From positions 1-64,000 of the forward strand of contig JAYTOI010000045.1 in NCBI GenBank assembly GCA_043747875.1: a DNA stretch of 64,000 bases, given 5' to 3'. The notes under the pieces are model-generated. The model was not told the DNA's origin, did no database searches, and saw nothing but the letters and a program-made list of their open reading frames with translations. This document shows positions 7,712 through 15,095 of the stretch, piece after piece. This stretch comes from CADEED01 sp043747875 (GTDB lineage: Bacteria; Pseudomonadota; Gammaproteobacteria; Steroidobacterales; Steroidobacteraceae). Positions within the stretch are counted from its first letter, which is position 1; each line of letters begins with the position of its first letter. The position numbers and the translations under genes are program-made.

Positions 7712-10700
7712 TCAGTTGATGCGGATGCGGAATTGAATCGTGAAAGTGGGATTGCCAGCGCCCGCGGCGTTCATCGTGCCGGCTGGAGCGACGCGCACGG
7801 CGCGCACCGCGGCGTCGAATCCATCCGCGTCCGGCGCCGGCGTATAGGTCCATGGCCCCGCTGCGCCCGTCGAGGAATACGTCACGTGCGTGGCATACGC
7901 GTACGTGAGCCCGCTGGCGGCCGAACCGGCCCCATTGATGAACACCACCGGGTCGCCTGACGTCGTCGCGACATACATCGACGAGTTGGCCGGGATCGGA
8001 TCGGTGATGACCAGCGTGCCCGAGTCGACGGTGCCCGGACCACTGTTCGTCAGCGAGATGTCATAGCGCACGATCGCGTTGGGAATGCGCTTGGGGTTGG
8101 TGAGGTTGTTGAACGGATCCGACAGCACGGCGGAGGTCTTCACCATCGTGACCGTGGGCTGCGGAAACACGACCGTGAAATTGCCTACGCCGAGGTCCGT
8201 CACAGTGCCTTCCACGCCTTCGTTGGCAACCACGCGCACCGTCCAGCCACCCAGCAACGGGGAAATCGCGGAGGTGATGTTGGGTACCGTGAACGGAAAC
8301 TGGAAAATGCAGCTCGCGGCTGCGGTCGAGGTGCAAGTCGAAGGCGCGCTCAACTGCGCCGTCATGGGCTGATTGTTCACCTGCGTGCCGCCCGCTGGAT
8401 CGATGATCGTGATGTTCGCGCCCGAGATGTCGAAGGCACCGAACGGATCGCTGACCTGCGCGCGTACGAACATCGCGGCATTTGGAAAGAAGGTAGTTTG
8501 GGTGGAGCCGCCGTTGAACGCGGCGGTGTACATGAGCACGCTGTCGACGTTGATGACTGAGTTGGAATTGAGCTCGACGCGCGAGTTGTTGGGCACTCCG
8601 CCGGTCGTACCGGCATCGCCGTTGGGCCAGATCGTCATCGTGTTGACGCCAGCCTGGTTGAACACGGACAGCGTCAGCGTCGCCCCCAGCGGGATCGTGC
8701 GCAGCGCGGCATTGTTGAGCGTGAAGTTGGCGATCGTGGGCACCGTCGTGCTGTTGTTCGGCGTCACCGACAGCGTTTGAGTGGCGTTGAGCCCGCCGGA
8801 GCTCGAAGTCAACGTCACGGTGACATTGCGCGCCCCGGTACCGCCATTGCGCGACAGCCACAGGCGCACGGGAATGTTGCCGGCCGGCACGATGAGCTGC
8901 TGACGCAGCACCGGGGTGATGACCCAAGTCACCGTCGCGTTGGTTGCGAGGTTGTGGTTGGTATCGGCCGCGCTCGGGCGATTGCGCGACAACGAGCGCG
9001 TGCCGCCCGCATCGCGCCGCAGGTACAGGAATTTCTGGCCTGAGCTCGCGATGAGCGAAGGGGTCACGATCAACTGCGGCGCGGCCGGATTGTTTTCCGC
9101 GCCGTTCGGATTCGTGACGGTCGCGGTATTGTCGACGGTCGAGCCGGGCGCGGTGCCGGCATTGATCGTCACCTCGAAGACCAGGGTCACCGAGCTGCTC
9201 GCGGGCACCGTGATGCCGGAGATCGTGATCTGGCCGTCGCCGTTCGCGCCCGCGGGCGGCGGGCTGTAGGCGGTGGTCACGCCGCCAGGCAACGAGACGA
9301 ATCCGGTAAACGTCGTGTTGTTCGGGATGCTGTCGACGACCGAAACGTTGACCGCCTGCCCGCCCGCGCTCTCGATGAGCGTGATCGTGTAGCGCAGCGT
9401 ATCGCCCGGCGAGGCCTCGCCGCCGTTCAGGTCCACCACCGTCTTCGTCGACGTGGAGACGTTCGGATCGATGGTGGCGGTGACGTCGGTGGCGGTGTTG
9501 TTAGCCGCGTTGTTGTCGAAGCTCGGCGAGCTCACGGTGACGCTGTTGGTCACCGACGCGGCCGCGGACTGCGCCACGTTCGCGACGATGTTGAGTGCCG
9601 GGAACGACGCACCGGAGTTCAGCGTGGGCGCGTGCGTGCACGTGACCACCTGCGCGACCGCGGCGCAGGCCCAGCCGGTGCCCGTGAACGAATTGAACGT
9701 CAGGCCCGCGGGCAGCGTATCCGTGACCGTGACCGTGTTGTCCTCGCGCTCGACGCCGGCGGCGTTCGAGACGGTGATGGTGTACGTGCCCGTGCCGCCG
9801 GATACGAAGCTGCCGGTGTGGCTCTTCGTGACGCCGAGATCCACGGCCGGATCGGACGTGGCGCTCACCACCTGCGCCATGAGCACGACGACGTCGCCGC
9901 CGGCGGAATACAGCACGGTGCCGCTGGTCGTGCCGGGCGTGAGCAGCGCGCTGATGTCGTACTGATCGACGTCGATGCCGTAGCTGGTCGCGACGCCCTG
10001 CGTGTTGATGGTGCCGTCGAACTGCTGCACCGTCGGCGCGCTCGTGGGCACCACGATGCCGTCGTCGAGCAACGTCCCGTTGTAACGCAGCGCCTCGTCG
10101 AAGCCGTTGTTCGAGCCTGAGTTGCCCGGGTCGCCGTCGAGCGTGAACACGCCGATGCGGCCGTCGATGTTGGTGGACGGCACGCGGAAACCGTCGGGCG
10201 TGGTCGTGAGCGAGCTGCCGTAGAAGTAGTCCATGCCGTCGAACACGTTGATCGCGCGCAGGCGTTCGGTGGCGCTTTCGTAGATCACGATCAGCGACCA
10301 GCCGCCGGTCACCAGACCGTTGTTACACCACGGGTTGCCCGTGTTCACCGTGAGACCGCTCAGGGTGTACGTGCCATTACGGGTCGCGGCCACGATGCTG
10401 GTGACGTTGGCGAAGTCGCCGAAGTAGCCGTGATTGCTGCTGTTGAACGGCACCGTCGTGCTGAAAGTGCGCGTCGCGGTGATCGTGCTGCCGTTGAAGG
10501 TGACGGTGGTGTCGTTGGTGGTGCCCGAGCCGCCCCAGTAGAGATACGCGTTGCGGATGGTGGTGCCGGCGGGGATGCCCGTCAGCGCCTGCGAACTCGA
10601 GGCGCCGACGAGACAGGGGTTGGTGCCGCCGGCGCTGTTCGGCTGCGTGCGCATCGAGCCGCCGGTGGTGACGAAGTTGATGTTGCCGGTGTCGCGCACG

Positions 10701-10819
10701 AACCGGGTGATCGTCTGCGCGGACGCAGCGCGCGCGCCGAACAAGGCGAGCACGAGCAACGCGAAAAGACATCCGCGGAGGCTGTTTCCGCGGATGCCGG
10801 TGACGAACACCTCTCTCAT
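7712..10819 (-). CDS. large secreted DUF11-repeat protein
   Basis: 1035 residues from ATG 10819. The frame stays open to 11221, but that extension lies opposite the anti-sigma gene. A signal peptide ends near ASA at residues 31-33. An N-terminal beta-rich region (about 35-285) is followed by at least two DUF11-type domains with the usual signatures (VTDTLPAGLTFNSF, NTATDVTATID, then ISLTNSGPGTVDSG and ITDPIPANSSMY near the C-terminus), separated by Thr/Ser/Asn/Gly-rich immunoglobulin-like strands. DUF11 domains occur in extracellular or surface adhesin-like proteins. No cell-wall or outer-membrane anchor is visible. It follows an ECF sigma/anti-sigma pair with a 106-bp gap, so it may be that sigma factor's target. 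The ribosome-binding site is weak. Confidence 0.8.
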   Translation of the reverse strand: MREVFVTGIRGNSLRGCLFALLVLALFGARAASAQTITRFVRDTGNINFVTTGGSMRTQPNSAGGTNPCLVGASSSQALTGIPAGTTIRNAYLYWGGSGTTNDTTVTFNGSTITATRTFSTTVPFNSSNHGYFGDFANVTSIVAATRNGTYTLSGLTVNTGNPWCNNGLVTGGWSLIVIYESATERLRAINVFDGMDYFYGSSLTTTPDGFRVPSTNIDGRIGVFTLDGDPGNSGSNNGFDEALRYNGTLLDDGIVVPTSAPTVQQFDGTINTQGVATSYGIDVDQYDISALLTPGTTSGTVLYSAGGDVVVLMAQVVSATSDPAVDLGVTKSHTGSFVSGGTGTYTITVSNAAGVEREDNTVTVTDTLPAGLTFNSFTGTGWACAAVAQVVTCTHAPTLNSGASFPALNIVANVAQSAAASVTNSVTVSSPSFDNNAANNTATDVTATIDPNVSTSTKTVVDLNGGEASPGDTLRYTITLIESAGGQAVNVSVVDSIPNNTTFTGFVSLPGGVTTAYSPPPAGANGDGQITISGITVPASSSVTLVFEVTINAGTAPGSTVDNTATVTNPNGAENNPAAPQLIVTPSLIASSGQKFLYLRRDAGGTRSLSRNRPSAADTNHNLATNATVTWVITPVLRQQLIVPAGNIPVRLWLSRNGGTGARNVTVTLTSSSGGLNATQTLSVTPNNSTTVPTIANFTLNNAALRTIPLGATLTLSVFNQAGVNTMTIWPNGDAGTTGGVPNNSRVELNSNSVINVDSVLMYTAAFNGGSTQTTFFPNAAMFVRAQVSDPFGAFDISGANITIIDPAGGTQVNNQPMTAQLSAPSTCTSTAAASCIFQFPFTVPNITSAISPLLGGWTVRVVANEGVEGTVTDLGVGNFTVVFPQPTVTMVKTSAVLSDPFNNLTNPKRIPNAIVRYDISLTNSGPGTVDSGTLVITDPIPANSSMYVATTSGDPVVFINGAGSAASGLTYAYATHVTYSSTGAAGPWTYTPAPDADGFDAAVRAVRVAPAGTMNAAGAGNPTFTIQFRIRIN

Positions 10820-10870
10820 GGGGGTTAACTCTAGGCAGTCGCGCTGCAGCAGGCCGGGAGCAGCTCTCAT

Positions 10871-10897
10871 AATCCGGGCGCCCGTAAGTCCCGGATT
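10871..10897. repeat. hairpin between anti-sigma and DUF11 genes
   Basis: AATCCGGG (10871-10878) and CCCGGATT (10890-10897) form an 8-bp stem with an 11-base loop. There is no T-tract on either strand, so it is more likely a processing or partial-attenuation structure than a full terminator. Confidence 0.45.
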
Positions 10898-10925
10898 GAG
10901 AACGGGTTCACACCGTCGGGCCTGG

Positions 10926-11600
10926 CTACGCCGCGGCCGCCTGGAGCGGCGCCACGTGCAGAACCTCGCCCGGAACGCCGGTCGGCGAACCGCCCGCGGG
11001 CTCGAGGCTGACCGCGATCTGCCGGGCGTTGCCGAGCGCCGCGCGCTGCGCGGCGGTGAGCACGCGGTGGTGATCTCCGGTGTGCGGCAGCAGGCCCAGC
11101 GACACCGGCGCGCCACCGCCCTCGGGCAGCGCCCAGAGCTCGTGCGATTTGCCGGCCGGCAGGTCGTGAACCACGTGCACGTGCAAGCTGAGTTCCTGAT
11201 TCTCGCCGAGGATCTCGACACGCCAGTAGATAGTCTGGGGATCGGTCTGGATGTAGGCGAGCTGCGTCTCCCGCAGCGTCGTCCCTTTGATGAAGAACAT
11301 GCCGACCAGCGCGAAGAAGACGACCGAGGCCGCGATCGCGAGCCAACGCATGGCCGGCCTGCGCGACAGAGCCCGCAGCTCGAGCTTGCGTTCGATGCCG
11401 CTCCACACCTTCGCCGGCGGCATCACGGCCTCCAGCGCCGGCTCGAGGCCCGCGAGACGCTCTTCCCAGGCATGCACCAGCGAACTCACCTGCGGCGACA
11501 GCAGCCATCGTTCGAAGCGCCGGCGCGCGCGCCCGCGCAGCGTGCCGAGCACGTATTCCGCCGCGAGGCGGTCGAGCAGCTCACGGTTGCCGGTCTTCAT
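10926..11600 (-). CDS. anti-sigma factor, RskA (anti-sigma-K) type
   Basis: 224 residues from ATG 11600. The cytoplasmic N-terminus has the anti-sigma zinc-less domain look (LAAEYVLGTLRGRARRRFE, residues 12-30). A single transmembrane helix lies at about 85-104. The periplasmic C-terminal domain resembles the RskA sensor (HVVHDLPAGKSHELWALPEGG). It should hold its cognate ECF sigma factor inactive at the inner membrane until the periplasmic domain is cleaved or altered. Its start overlaps the sigma stop as ATGA, showing translational coupling. Confidence 0.88.
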   Translation of the reverse strand: MKTGNRELLDRLAAEYVLGTLRGRARRRFERWLLSPQVSSLVHAWEERLAGLEPALEAVMPPAKVWSGIERKLELRALSRRPAMRWLAIAASVVFFALVGMFFIKGTTLRETQLAYIQTDPQTIYWRVEILGENQELSLHVHVVHDLPAGKSHELWALPEGGGAPVSLGLLPHTGDHHRVLTAAQRAALGNARQIAVSLEPAGGSPTGVPGEVLHVAPLQAAAA

Positions 11601-12163
11601 GTGGTCTGCCCCGCTTGCGAGAGACACTCGCGTAACGCGAGCAGGCCCCGGCGGATCCAGCTCTTCACGCTGCCGAGCGGATTGGTCGTGAGCTGCGCGA
11701 TCTCATCGTGCGAACGGCCTTCGACGAACGCCAGCGTCAGGCACTGGCGCGTGTTGTCGTTGAGCTGGCCGATGCAGTGGTCGAAGTTGTTAGGCTTCTC
11801 GAGGGTGCCGGCATCCCCCTCCGTCTCGTCCGCGATTTCGGCCAGCGAATCGTCCGAGACCAGCATCACGCGCTCGCGGCGCATGAGGTCGATGGCGCAG
11901 TAGCGCGCGATCGTGACCATCCATGCCAGCGCCCGACCGCGCCCCACCTCGAACTGGCCGGCCCGCTGCCAGATTCGAACATAGACGTCCTGCAAAGCTT
12001 CTTCCGCTACGGAACGGCGGCGGAGCATGCGCAACAGCCGCGCGAACAGTATCGGGGAGGTCTTGTCGTACAGCGTCCGGAAGGCCGCCGAATCCTGCGC
12101 AGCGCAGCGCTGCAACAGTTGGGCGAGCTCGATCTCCGGGGGCACTGGGTCGGTCCGGTCCAT
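11597..12163 (-). CDS. ECF RNA polymerase sigma factor, SigK-like
   Basis: 188 residues. Region 2 is evident (EEALQDVYVRIWQRAGQF and TIARYCAIDLMRRE) and region 4 contains a helix-turn-helix (HDEIAQLTTNPLGSVKSWI). Paired with an RskA-type anti-sigma gene by a 4-bp ATGA overlap, the usual arrangement for SigK-like group sigma factors. Probably autoregulated; the divergent region up to the MFS gene is only about 85 bp. In mycobacteria SigK/RskA control secreted antigens; here the next gene downstream also encodes a secreted protein, but control of it is inferred. Confidence 0.9.
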   Translation of the reverse strand: MDRTDPVPPEIELAQLLQRCAAQDSAAFRTLYDKTSPILFARLLRMLRRRSVAEEALQDVYVRIWQRAGQFEVGRGRALAWMVTIARYCAIDLMRRERVMLVSDDSLAEIADETEGDAGTLEKPNNFDHCIGQLNDNTRQCLTLAFVEGRSHDEIAQLTTNPLGSVKSWIRRGLLALRECLSQAGQTT

Positions 12164-12247
12164 GGTGGAATCTACGGTGGGACAGCCGCGCTGGATGCAG
12201 TGGGGCGAACAGCATCAGCCTAGCACGGACCAGACATATGCCGGAGA

Positions 12248-13483
12248 ATGCGCGCCCGCATGAATACCTCCCGCGCCGCGCTCACCTTCGTTCTGCTGTC
12301 CGTGTTCATCGACAGTCTGGGATTTGGAATCATCATCCCGTCGCTGCCTGGCGTCATCATGACGCTCACGGGCGAGCCGCTGAGCACCGCTGCCGACTGG
12401 AGTGGCTATCTCATGGCGGTGTACGCGCTGCTGCAGTTCTTCATGGCACCCGTGATCGGGAACTTGAGCGACCGGTACGGGCGCCGGCCGCTGCTGCTCG
12501 CGTCGCTGTTCGCGTTCGGCGTCGATTTCCTGTTGACGGGTCTCGCCACGTCGATGACGTGGCTGTTCCTCGGCCGCGCCTTCGCGGGCGTGTTCGGCGC
12601 ATCGTTCTCGGCGGCGGGCGCGTACATCGGCGACATCAGCACCGACGCCACCCGCGCCAAGAACTTCGGCTTCATCGGTGCGGCATGGGGGTCGGGATTC
12701 ACACTGGGACCCGTAATCGGCGGGTTCGTAGCGGAATATGATTTGCGCGCGCCATTCTTCGTCGCCGCGGGGCTCGCTCTGGCGAACGTCATTTTCGGCT
12801 TTTTCGTGCTGCCCGAGTCATTGCCGAAGGAACGCCGGCGCCCGTTCGAGTGGTCGCGCGCAAATCCGCTCGGCGCGTTCAAGAGCCTCGCGCACCTGCC
12901 GATGGTCGCCGGCCTGCTGTTCGCGGTGCTGCTGTATCAGATCGCGCACGACTCGCTACCCGCAGTGTGGATGTTCTTCACGCAGCTGAAGTTCGGCTGG
13001 GGTCCTTCCGAGGTGGGCTGGTCGCTGACCTTCGTGGGCGTGATGACGGTGCTCGTCATGGGTGGTTTGACGGGCATGGTCGTACCTAAGCTCGGCGAAC
13101 GGCGCGCGATCATGCTCGGGTTCATGCTGATGACCGTCGGATTCGCGATGTACGCGCTGGTGCCCGCGGGCTGGATGATCTACCCCGCGATCGCGATCGG
13201 CTCGCTGGGCGCCATCGCAAATCCGAGCATGCAGAGCGTGATGTCGAAGCAAGTCGGGTCGTCGTCGCAGGGCGAGTTGCAAGGCGCGATCGCGAGCATC
13301 GCCAGCGTCGCGGCCATCGTGTCGCCGCTGTTCATGACGCAGTTGTTCAGCTACTACAGCGCGCCCGGAGCGCCGGTGTATCTGCCCGGAGCGCCTTACC
13401 TGGTGTCCGCCGTGATGGTGTTCTTCTGCGTGCTGATCGCGATGCGCGCGACGAAGGTGGTGCCGGCCATCACCAGCGCGTAG
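12248..13483 (+). CDS. MFS transporter of the TCR/Tet (DHA1) type
   Basis: 411 residues and about twelve transmembrane helices. The N-terminus (FVLLSVFIDSLGFGIIIP) and the motif-A loop GNLSDRYGRRPLLL after helix 2 are typical of TetA-like drug:H+ antiporters, as is the GPVIGGF segment of helix 5. Chromosomal members in environmental Proteobacteria are usually of unknown substrate, so tetracycline resistance should not be assumed. ATG 12248 is used; ATG 12260 is equally plausible because GGAG sits only 1-2 nt before the first ATG. Its 3' end overlaps the convergent next gene by 88 bp. Confidence 0.85.
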   Translation: MRARMNTSRAALTFVLLSVFIDSLGFGIIIPSLPGVIMTLTGEPLSTAADWSGYLMAVYALLQFFMAPVIGNLSDRYGRRPLLLASLFAFGVDFLLTGLATSMTWLFLGRAFAGVFGASFSAAGAYIGDISTDATRAKNFGFIGAAWGSGFTLGPVIGGFVAEYDLRAPFFVAAGLALANVIFGFFVLPESLPKERRRPFEWSRANPLGAFKSLAHLPMVAGLLFAVLLYQIAHDSLPAVWMFFTQLKFGWGPSEVGWSLTFVGVMTVLVMGGLTGMVVPKLGERRAIMLGFMLMTVGFAMYALVPAGWMIYPAIAIGSLGAIANPSMQSVMSKQVGSSSQGELQGAIASIASVAAIVSPLFMTQLFSYYSAPGAPVYLPGAPYLVSAVMVFFCVLIAMRATKVVPAITSA

Positions 13484-13992
13484 ATGAGGCCGTCGAGCAC
13501 GTGCTTCATCGTGCTGCTCCACTGGCGCGAAAACCAGATCGAATTCACCACCCCGCCGAGCCCCAGTGCCATGAACGCCGTCGTGCCGATGTAGCGGAAC
13601 ACGTCGAGGTAGTGGGCACCGGGCGCGAGCGCATGCGATGCCATGTAGCCGGCGAACAGCGCGACGACCAGTAGATAGATGAACCAGGCGATCATCGGCG
13701 TGGCCATGCTCGGCATGCCGTTGGGACGCACGGTGAGCAGCAGGACCGGGCCCTCCGCGAACTTCTTCTGGGTCTCCGGGGAACGCATGGCGCTCGCGGA
13801 GCAATGAGGCACCATGTAATCGCCGGGCGGGATGCGCATCGGGCCGAGCGCGGCACGCGCCGCCTCTTCGTTCGGAACACCGGCCCAGTCGGCACGGTGC
13901 CAGAACGGACCCATGTGAATGATGGCGCTGACGATGTGCACGAATAAGGCGGCCAGCAGGATGGGCAGCCACAGCGAACCGAGCTCGATCAT
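13396..13992 (-). CDS. integral membrane protein of unknown function
   Basis: 198 residues from ATG 13992, which is preceded by a strong GGGGAGAA site. Four hydrophobic segments: an N-terminal helix (LWLPILLAALFVHIVSAII), two in the middle and one near the C-terminus. A soluble stretch between the first two helices contains GDYMVPHC and a Pro/Met-rich segment. I recall similar conserved hypotheticals in Proteobacteria but know no function. The C-terminal coding region overlaps the 3' end of the MFS gene on the other strand by 88 bp. Confidence 0.7.
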   Translation of the reverse strand: MIELGSLWLPILLAALFVHIVSAIIHMGPFWHRADWAGVPNEEAARAALGPMRIPPGDYMVPHCSASAMRSPETQKKFAEGPVLLLTVRPNGMPSMATPMIAWFIYLLVVALFAGYMASHALAPGAHYLDVFRYIGTTAFMALGLGGVVNSIWFSRQWSSTMKHVLDGLIYALVMAGTTFVARIAISTQKNTITADTR

Positions 13993-14078
13993 GAATTTCT
14001 CCCCTAGTCGATTGGTTCGACGCCGCGCATTCTGCAACCGGACTGCGGGTGAAACAACCTCACACCGGTCCGTCCCAC

Positions 14079-14103
14079 TGTCGCAAGGCCGGTTTCTGCG
14101 ACA
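14079..14103 (+). repeat. hairpin just upstream of the C13 peptidase start
   Basis: TGTCGCA (14079-14085) and TGCGACA (14097-14103) form a 7-bp inverted repeat ending 8 bp before the ATG at 14112. It would mask the ribosome-binding region if transcribed, or serve as an operator. Confidence 0.4.
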
Positions 14104-14111
14104 CTGCGCGG

Positions 14112-14990
14112 ATGTGCCGATTCCTGCTGATCCTCGTCCTGTCTTGCGTGCCGCCGCTGGCGCGCGCGCAAATCGAACCTGTGCTGCTCACCGACGCACA
14201 GCGCGCGCGCATCGACGCGGCGATTGCGCAGTTCCCGCCACGTACCGCTGGCGGCTCGCGGGCGTATTTCCTGGGCTTCGCGGGCTACGGCGACCAGCGG
14301 GTGTTCGGGGAGGAGATCAAGCTCGCCGCGGAAAAGGTCGGCGCAAAGTACGGTTCCACGCCACGCACGCTGCTGCTCATCAACGACCGGCGCGATCTCG
14401 AGAAGTATCCGCTGGCCACGGTGTCCGCGCTGCGCCACGCGCTGCTCGGGCTCGGGAAGGTGATGGATCGCGAGCGGGACGTGCTGTTCCTCGCGTTGTC
14501 GTCGCATGGCGCACCCGGTGCGGTCATCGAGGTATCGAACACCGACATTCCAGCGCGGGGGCTCGGCGCCGACGTACTGGCGCAACTCCTGCGGGAGTCG
14601 GGCATCCGCTGGAGAGTGATCGTGGTGTCGGCGTGTTTCTCGGGCGCGTTCGTCAAACCACTCGCGGACGATCACACCATAGTGTTGACTGCCGCGTCGA
14701 AGCGGCGTGCATCGTTCGGCTGCGCGGACGACCGCGATCTCACGTATTTCGGCGAGGCGCTGTATCGCGACGCGCTGCCCGACGCGCCGAACCTGCGGGC
14801 CGCGTTCGAAGCCGCGCGCCTGAAGATCCAGCAACGCGAGAAGCAGGAGCGCGTACGTCCCTCGCATCCGCAGGCGTTCTTCGGTGAGCTCATGGAGCCG
14901 AAGCTCGAGCATTCGGACGTGTCGCCGAGCACCCGTGAAAAAGAGGCCGGCGCCGGACCGTATGCGACGCCAGCCCCACCGCCGGGGTAA
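14112..14990 (+). CDS. secreted C13-family (legumain/caspase-fold) cysteine peptidase
   Basis: 292 residues from ATG 14112; the frame also opens at GTG 14049, but the signal peptide (MCRFLLILVLSCVPPLARAQ) begins at the ATG. The chain shows the clan CD catalytic dyad: His132 in ALSSHG and Cys175 in VSACFSGAF. A family-typical YFLGFAGYGDQRVF precedes it. Bacterial C13 proteins are related to legumain and GPI-transamidase and are predicted to cleave after Asn or Asp in the periplasm; substrates are unknown. The C-terminus is a charged, Pro-rich tail. It appears monocistronic. Confidence 0.85.
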   Translation: MCRFLLILVLSCVPPLARAQIEPVLLTDAQRARIDAAIAQFPPRTAGGSRAYFLGFAGYGDQRVFGEEIKLAAEKVGAKYGSTPRTLLLINDRRDLEKYPLATVSALRHALLGLGKVMDRERDVLFLALSSHGAPGAVIEVSNTDIPARGLGADVLAQLLRESGIRWRVIVVSACFSGAFVKPLADDHTIVLTAASKRRASFGCADDRDLTYFGEALYRDALPDAPNLRAAFEAARLKIQQREKQERVRPSHPQAFFGELMEPKLEHSDVSPSTREKEAGAGPYATPAPPPG

Positions 14991-15053
14991 CGGCGGAAAC
15001 CTTGCCCGTACTGGGAGGTTTACGCCGCAGGCGGTGAAGTGGATTCGCCGGTG

Positions 15054-15088
15054 GATGGACGCGCCGCTGTACTTGCGGCGCATCCATC
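15054..15088. terminator. hairpin between convergent genes (possible bidirectional terminator)
   Basis: A 14-bp stem with one mismatch (GATGGAC-GCGCCGC against GCGGCGC-ATCCATC) and a 7-base loop lies between the C13 peptidase stop and the stop of the convergent 974-residue protein gene. No T-tract, so factor-dependent or weak termination is the likely mode. Confidence 0.5.
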
Positions 15089-15095
15089 GCGGGCG

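Noticed and set aside
10820..11221. Upstream extension of the DUF11 frame
   Set aside because: It lies over the anti-sigma gene in another frame; the signal peptide begins at the ATG at 10819.
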